This document shows positions 5,760 through 7,383 of a stretch of 7,383 nucleotides of DNA, in pieces (the first letter of the stretch is position 1; every line of letters begins with the position of its first letter). Source of the stretch: Methanobacteriota archaeon (GTDB lineage Archaea; Thermoplasmatota; Thermoplasmata; RBG-16-68-12). A program made the position numbers and the translations under genes. The DNA is taken from positions 1 through 7,383 of the forward strand of contig VBMR01000143.1 in assembly GCA_005878325.1 (NCBI GenBank), in the 5' to 3' direction. Under the pieces are notes generated by a model. The model was not told the origin of the DNA, searched no databases, and was given only the letters and a program-made list of their open reading frames with translations.

Positions 5760-7383
5760 CTAGCCGATTTCCGCGCCACTGGGGAAGTTCGAGGGCATCC
5801 GCATGTACGCGGACGCGTCTCCCGTCTGCGGCTGGACCTTCTTCAGCGCCGCGTCGAAGTGCCGCCTCTCGATCGTGACCTTCTTCAGCATCGACTCCTC
5901 GAGCTTCGGGAACTTGAGGGCGAATTCGCGGATCGCGAGCATCGACGCTTCGTTGCAGACGGCCGCGATCTCGGCCCCCGTGTACTTGTCCGTCCGCTTC
6001 GCGAGATCGTTCAGGTCGATGTCCTTGGCGAGCGGCTTCTTCCGGGTGTGGATTTCGAGGATCGACTTTCGGGTCGCGAGGTCCGGCGGCGCGATGTAGA
6101 TGTGCCGGTCGAACCGCCCGGGACGCAGGAGGGCCGGATCGACGAGGTCCATCCGGTTCGTCGCGGCGATCACGGTGACGTTGTGCAGCTCCTCGAGGCC
6201 GTCCATCTCCGTGAGGATCTGGGAAATCACCCGCTCCGTCACCTGGGAATCGGTGCCCCCGCCTCGTACGGGAGTGATCGCGTCGATCTCGTCGAAGAAG
6301 ATGATGCACGGAGCCGCGGTCTTCGCCTTCCGGAAGGTCTCCCGGACCGTCCGCTCCGACTCGCCGACCCACTTGCTGAGGAACTCGGGGCCGCGGACGG
6401 AGATGAAGTTCGCCTCCGATTCCGTCGCGACGGCCTTCGCGAGCAAGGTCTTGCCCGTCCCCGGTGCGCCGTACAACATGATGCCGCGAGGCGGTCGTGC
6501 ATCATACGCATGGAGGAAATCGTCGCGGGTGACCTCGAGCCGGTTCAGGACCTCGGGCGGGATGTTCTCGACCTGGATGTCGATCTCCGGGAGGATGCGG
6601 CGAAGGGAACGCATCGCGGCCTCCTTGCAGAGGGCGGAGAGGTCCGCGCCCACGTAGCCGTGGGTGAACCCAGCGAGTTCGCCGAGGTCGACGTCCTTCG
6701 CCAGCGGCATTCCCCGCGTGTGGATCTGGAGGATCTCGAGGCGGCCGTCCTTGTCCGGGACGCCGATCTCGATCTCGCGGTCGAACCGGCCCGGCCGGCG
6801 CAGCGCCGGGTCCAGGGCATTCGGGCGGTTCGTGGCCCCGATGACGACGACCTTTCCGCGGGCCTGCAGGCCGTCCATGAGGGCGAGCAGTTGCGCGACG
6901 ACCCGGCGCTCGACCTCACCCGTGACTTCGTCCCGCTTCGGGGCGATGCTGTCCAATTCGTCGATGAAGATGATGCTCGGAGCGTTCTCCTCCGCTTGCT
7001 TGAAGATGTCCCGGAGGTTCTCCTCGCTTTGTCCGTAGAATTTCGACATGATCTCAGGCCCGGAGATCGAATGGAAATTCGCGTTCGTCTCGGAGGCTAC
7101 CGCCTTCGCGAGCAACGTCTTCCCGGTTCCCGGAGGTCCGTGCAACAGGACGCCCTTCGGGGCCTCGACCCCGAGGCGCTCGAACAGCTCCGGATGCCGC
7201 AGGGGGAGTTCGATCATCTCCCGCACCTTGCGCACCTCGTCGCGGAGCCCGCCGATGTCCTCGTAGTCGACCTTGGGGACCTTCGCCCCCTCCTCCTTCG
7301 CGGGCTTCTCGGCGATCTTGATGTCCGTCCCCGATTCGACGAGGACCGCGTCGGCGCCCGGCGAGAAGGAAGTGACGACGAAA
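5760..7383 (-). CDS. CDC48/VAT (p97-like) AAA+ ATPase, N-terminus outside window, shortened D1-D2 linker
   Basis: The frame stays open past an internal GTG at 7235 to the window edge, so this is a 3' part of 540 codons plus TAG. CDC48/VAT hexamers use ATP to thread and unfold proteins, often feeding the proteasome. Visible residues 1-49 are the end of the N-domain/D1 linker, with IKIAEKP and VDYEDIGGL. D1 follows: HGPPGTGKT (Walker A, 7116-7139 encodes GPPGTGKT), IMSKFYGQSEENL (pore region), IIFIDELDSIAP (Walker B) and RRPGRFDREIEIG (arginine fingers). D2 has YGAPGTGKT, FLSKWVGESE, IIFFDEIDAI and LRPGRFDRHIYI. The regulatory N domain should lie beyond the edge. Between VTRDDFLHA and PPRGIMLYG the usual D1-D2 linker and the first helices of D2, including its DIGGL segment, are absent: the two Walker A lysines are 223 residues apart instead of 273 in human p97. 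The frame is intact. The C-terminus is short, without an extended tail. Confidence 0.95.
   Translation of the reverse strand, partial: FVVTSFSPGADAVLVESGTDIKIAEKPAKEEGAKVPKVDYEDIGGLRDEVRKVREMIELPLRHPELFERLGVEAPKGVLLHGPPGTGKTLLAKAVASETNANFHSISGPEIMSKFYGQSEENLRDIFKQAEENAPSIIFIDELDSIAPKRDEVTGEVERRVVAQLLALMDGLQARGKVVVIGATNRPNALDPALRRPGRFDREIEIGVPDKDGRLEILQIHTRGMPLAKDVDLGELAGFTHGYVGADLSALCKEAAMRSLRRILPEIDIQVENIPPEVLNRLEVTRDDFLHAYDARPPRGIMLYGAPGTGKTLLAKAVATESEANFISVRGPEFLSKWVGESERTVRETFRKAKTAAPCIIFFDEIDAITPVRGGGTDSQVTERVISQILTEMDGLEELHNVTVIAATNRMDLVDPALLRPGRFDRHIYIAPPDLATRKSILEIHTRKKPLAKDIDLNDLAKRTDKYTGAEIAAVCNEASMLAIREFALKFPKLEESMLKKVTIERRHFDAALKKVQPQTGDASAYMRMPSNFPSGAEIG
6478..6505. repeat. Short inverted repeat at the shortened D1-D2 junction
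   Basis: ATGATGC (6478-6484) and GCATCAT (6499-6505) are perfect 7-base inverted copies with a 14-base spacer. They sit exactly where the CDC48/VAT gene lacks its D1-D2 linker. A short repeat of this size can arise by chance; its position is the only reason to list it. Confidence 0.3.

Noticed and set aside
6100..6657. 185-codon open frame on the + strand opposite the CDC48/VAT gene
   Set aside because: Antisense to conserved AAA motifs, with Arg/Ser-rich composition and no independent support.
7233..7235. GTG as the start of the CDC48/VAT gene
   Set aside because: The frame continues upstream with the conserved VDYEDIGGL and linker sequence to the window edge, so this GTG is an internal Val codon.

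Overview
The window is GC-rich, gene-dense DNA that reads as archaeal. The evidence is an archaeal-type RsmA (YQWEFA segment), an archaeal COG1340-like coiled-coil protein, an archaeal-type mevalonate kinase, a two-AAA-domain CDC48/VAT ATPase, and short TATA/BRE-like patches upstream of genes. The combination, with a HutI of the NPNC type, suggests Thermoplasmata or a related uncultured euryarchaeal lineage, but the exact placement is inference.

Layout on the + strand: the 3' end of a gene for a beta-rich, probably extracellular protein (1-608); rsmA (654-1463); a coiled-coil protein overlapping it (1463-2383); and a sugar-1-phosphate nucleotidyltransferase with a hexapeptide-repeat tail (2380-3462). 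The last three overlap by 1 and 4 bases and look like one translationally coupled unit, perhaps with an extra promoter at the end of rsmA. Convergent to them, after an 18-base gap, the - strand reads, in transcription order: CDC48/VAT ATPase (window edge to 5760), mevalonate kinase (5720-4797) and imidazolonepropionase hutI (4800-3481). The kinase and hutI overlap by 4 bases. No stretch longer than 45 bases lacks a gene, and I see no RNA gene, mobile element or CRISPR array.

The genes are mostly housekeeping: ribosome maturation (RsmA), activated-sugar synthesis for glycans (nucleotidyltransferase), isoprenoid lipid precursors (mevalonate kinase), histidine breakdown (HutI) and protein unfolding (CDC48/VAT). 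I found no evidence for a new multi-gene system. The most unusual signal is in the CDC48/VAT gene: about 50 residues that normally link the D1 and D2 ATPase modules, including the start of D2, are missing in frame. The second is the start of the coiled-coil gene, where a good Shine-Dalgarno points at a GTT codon rather than at any standard start.
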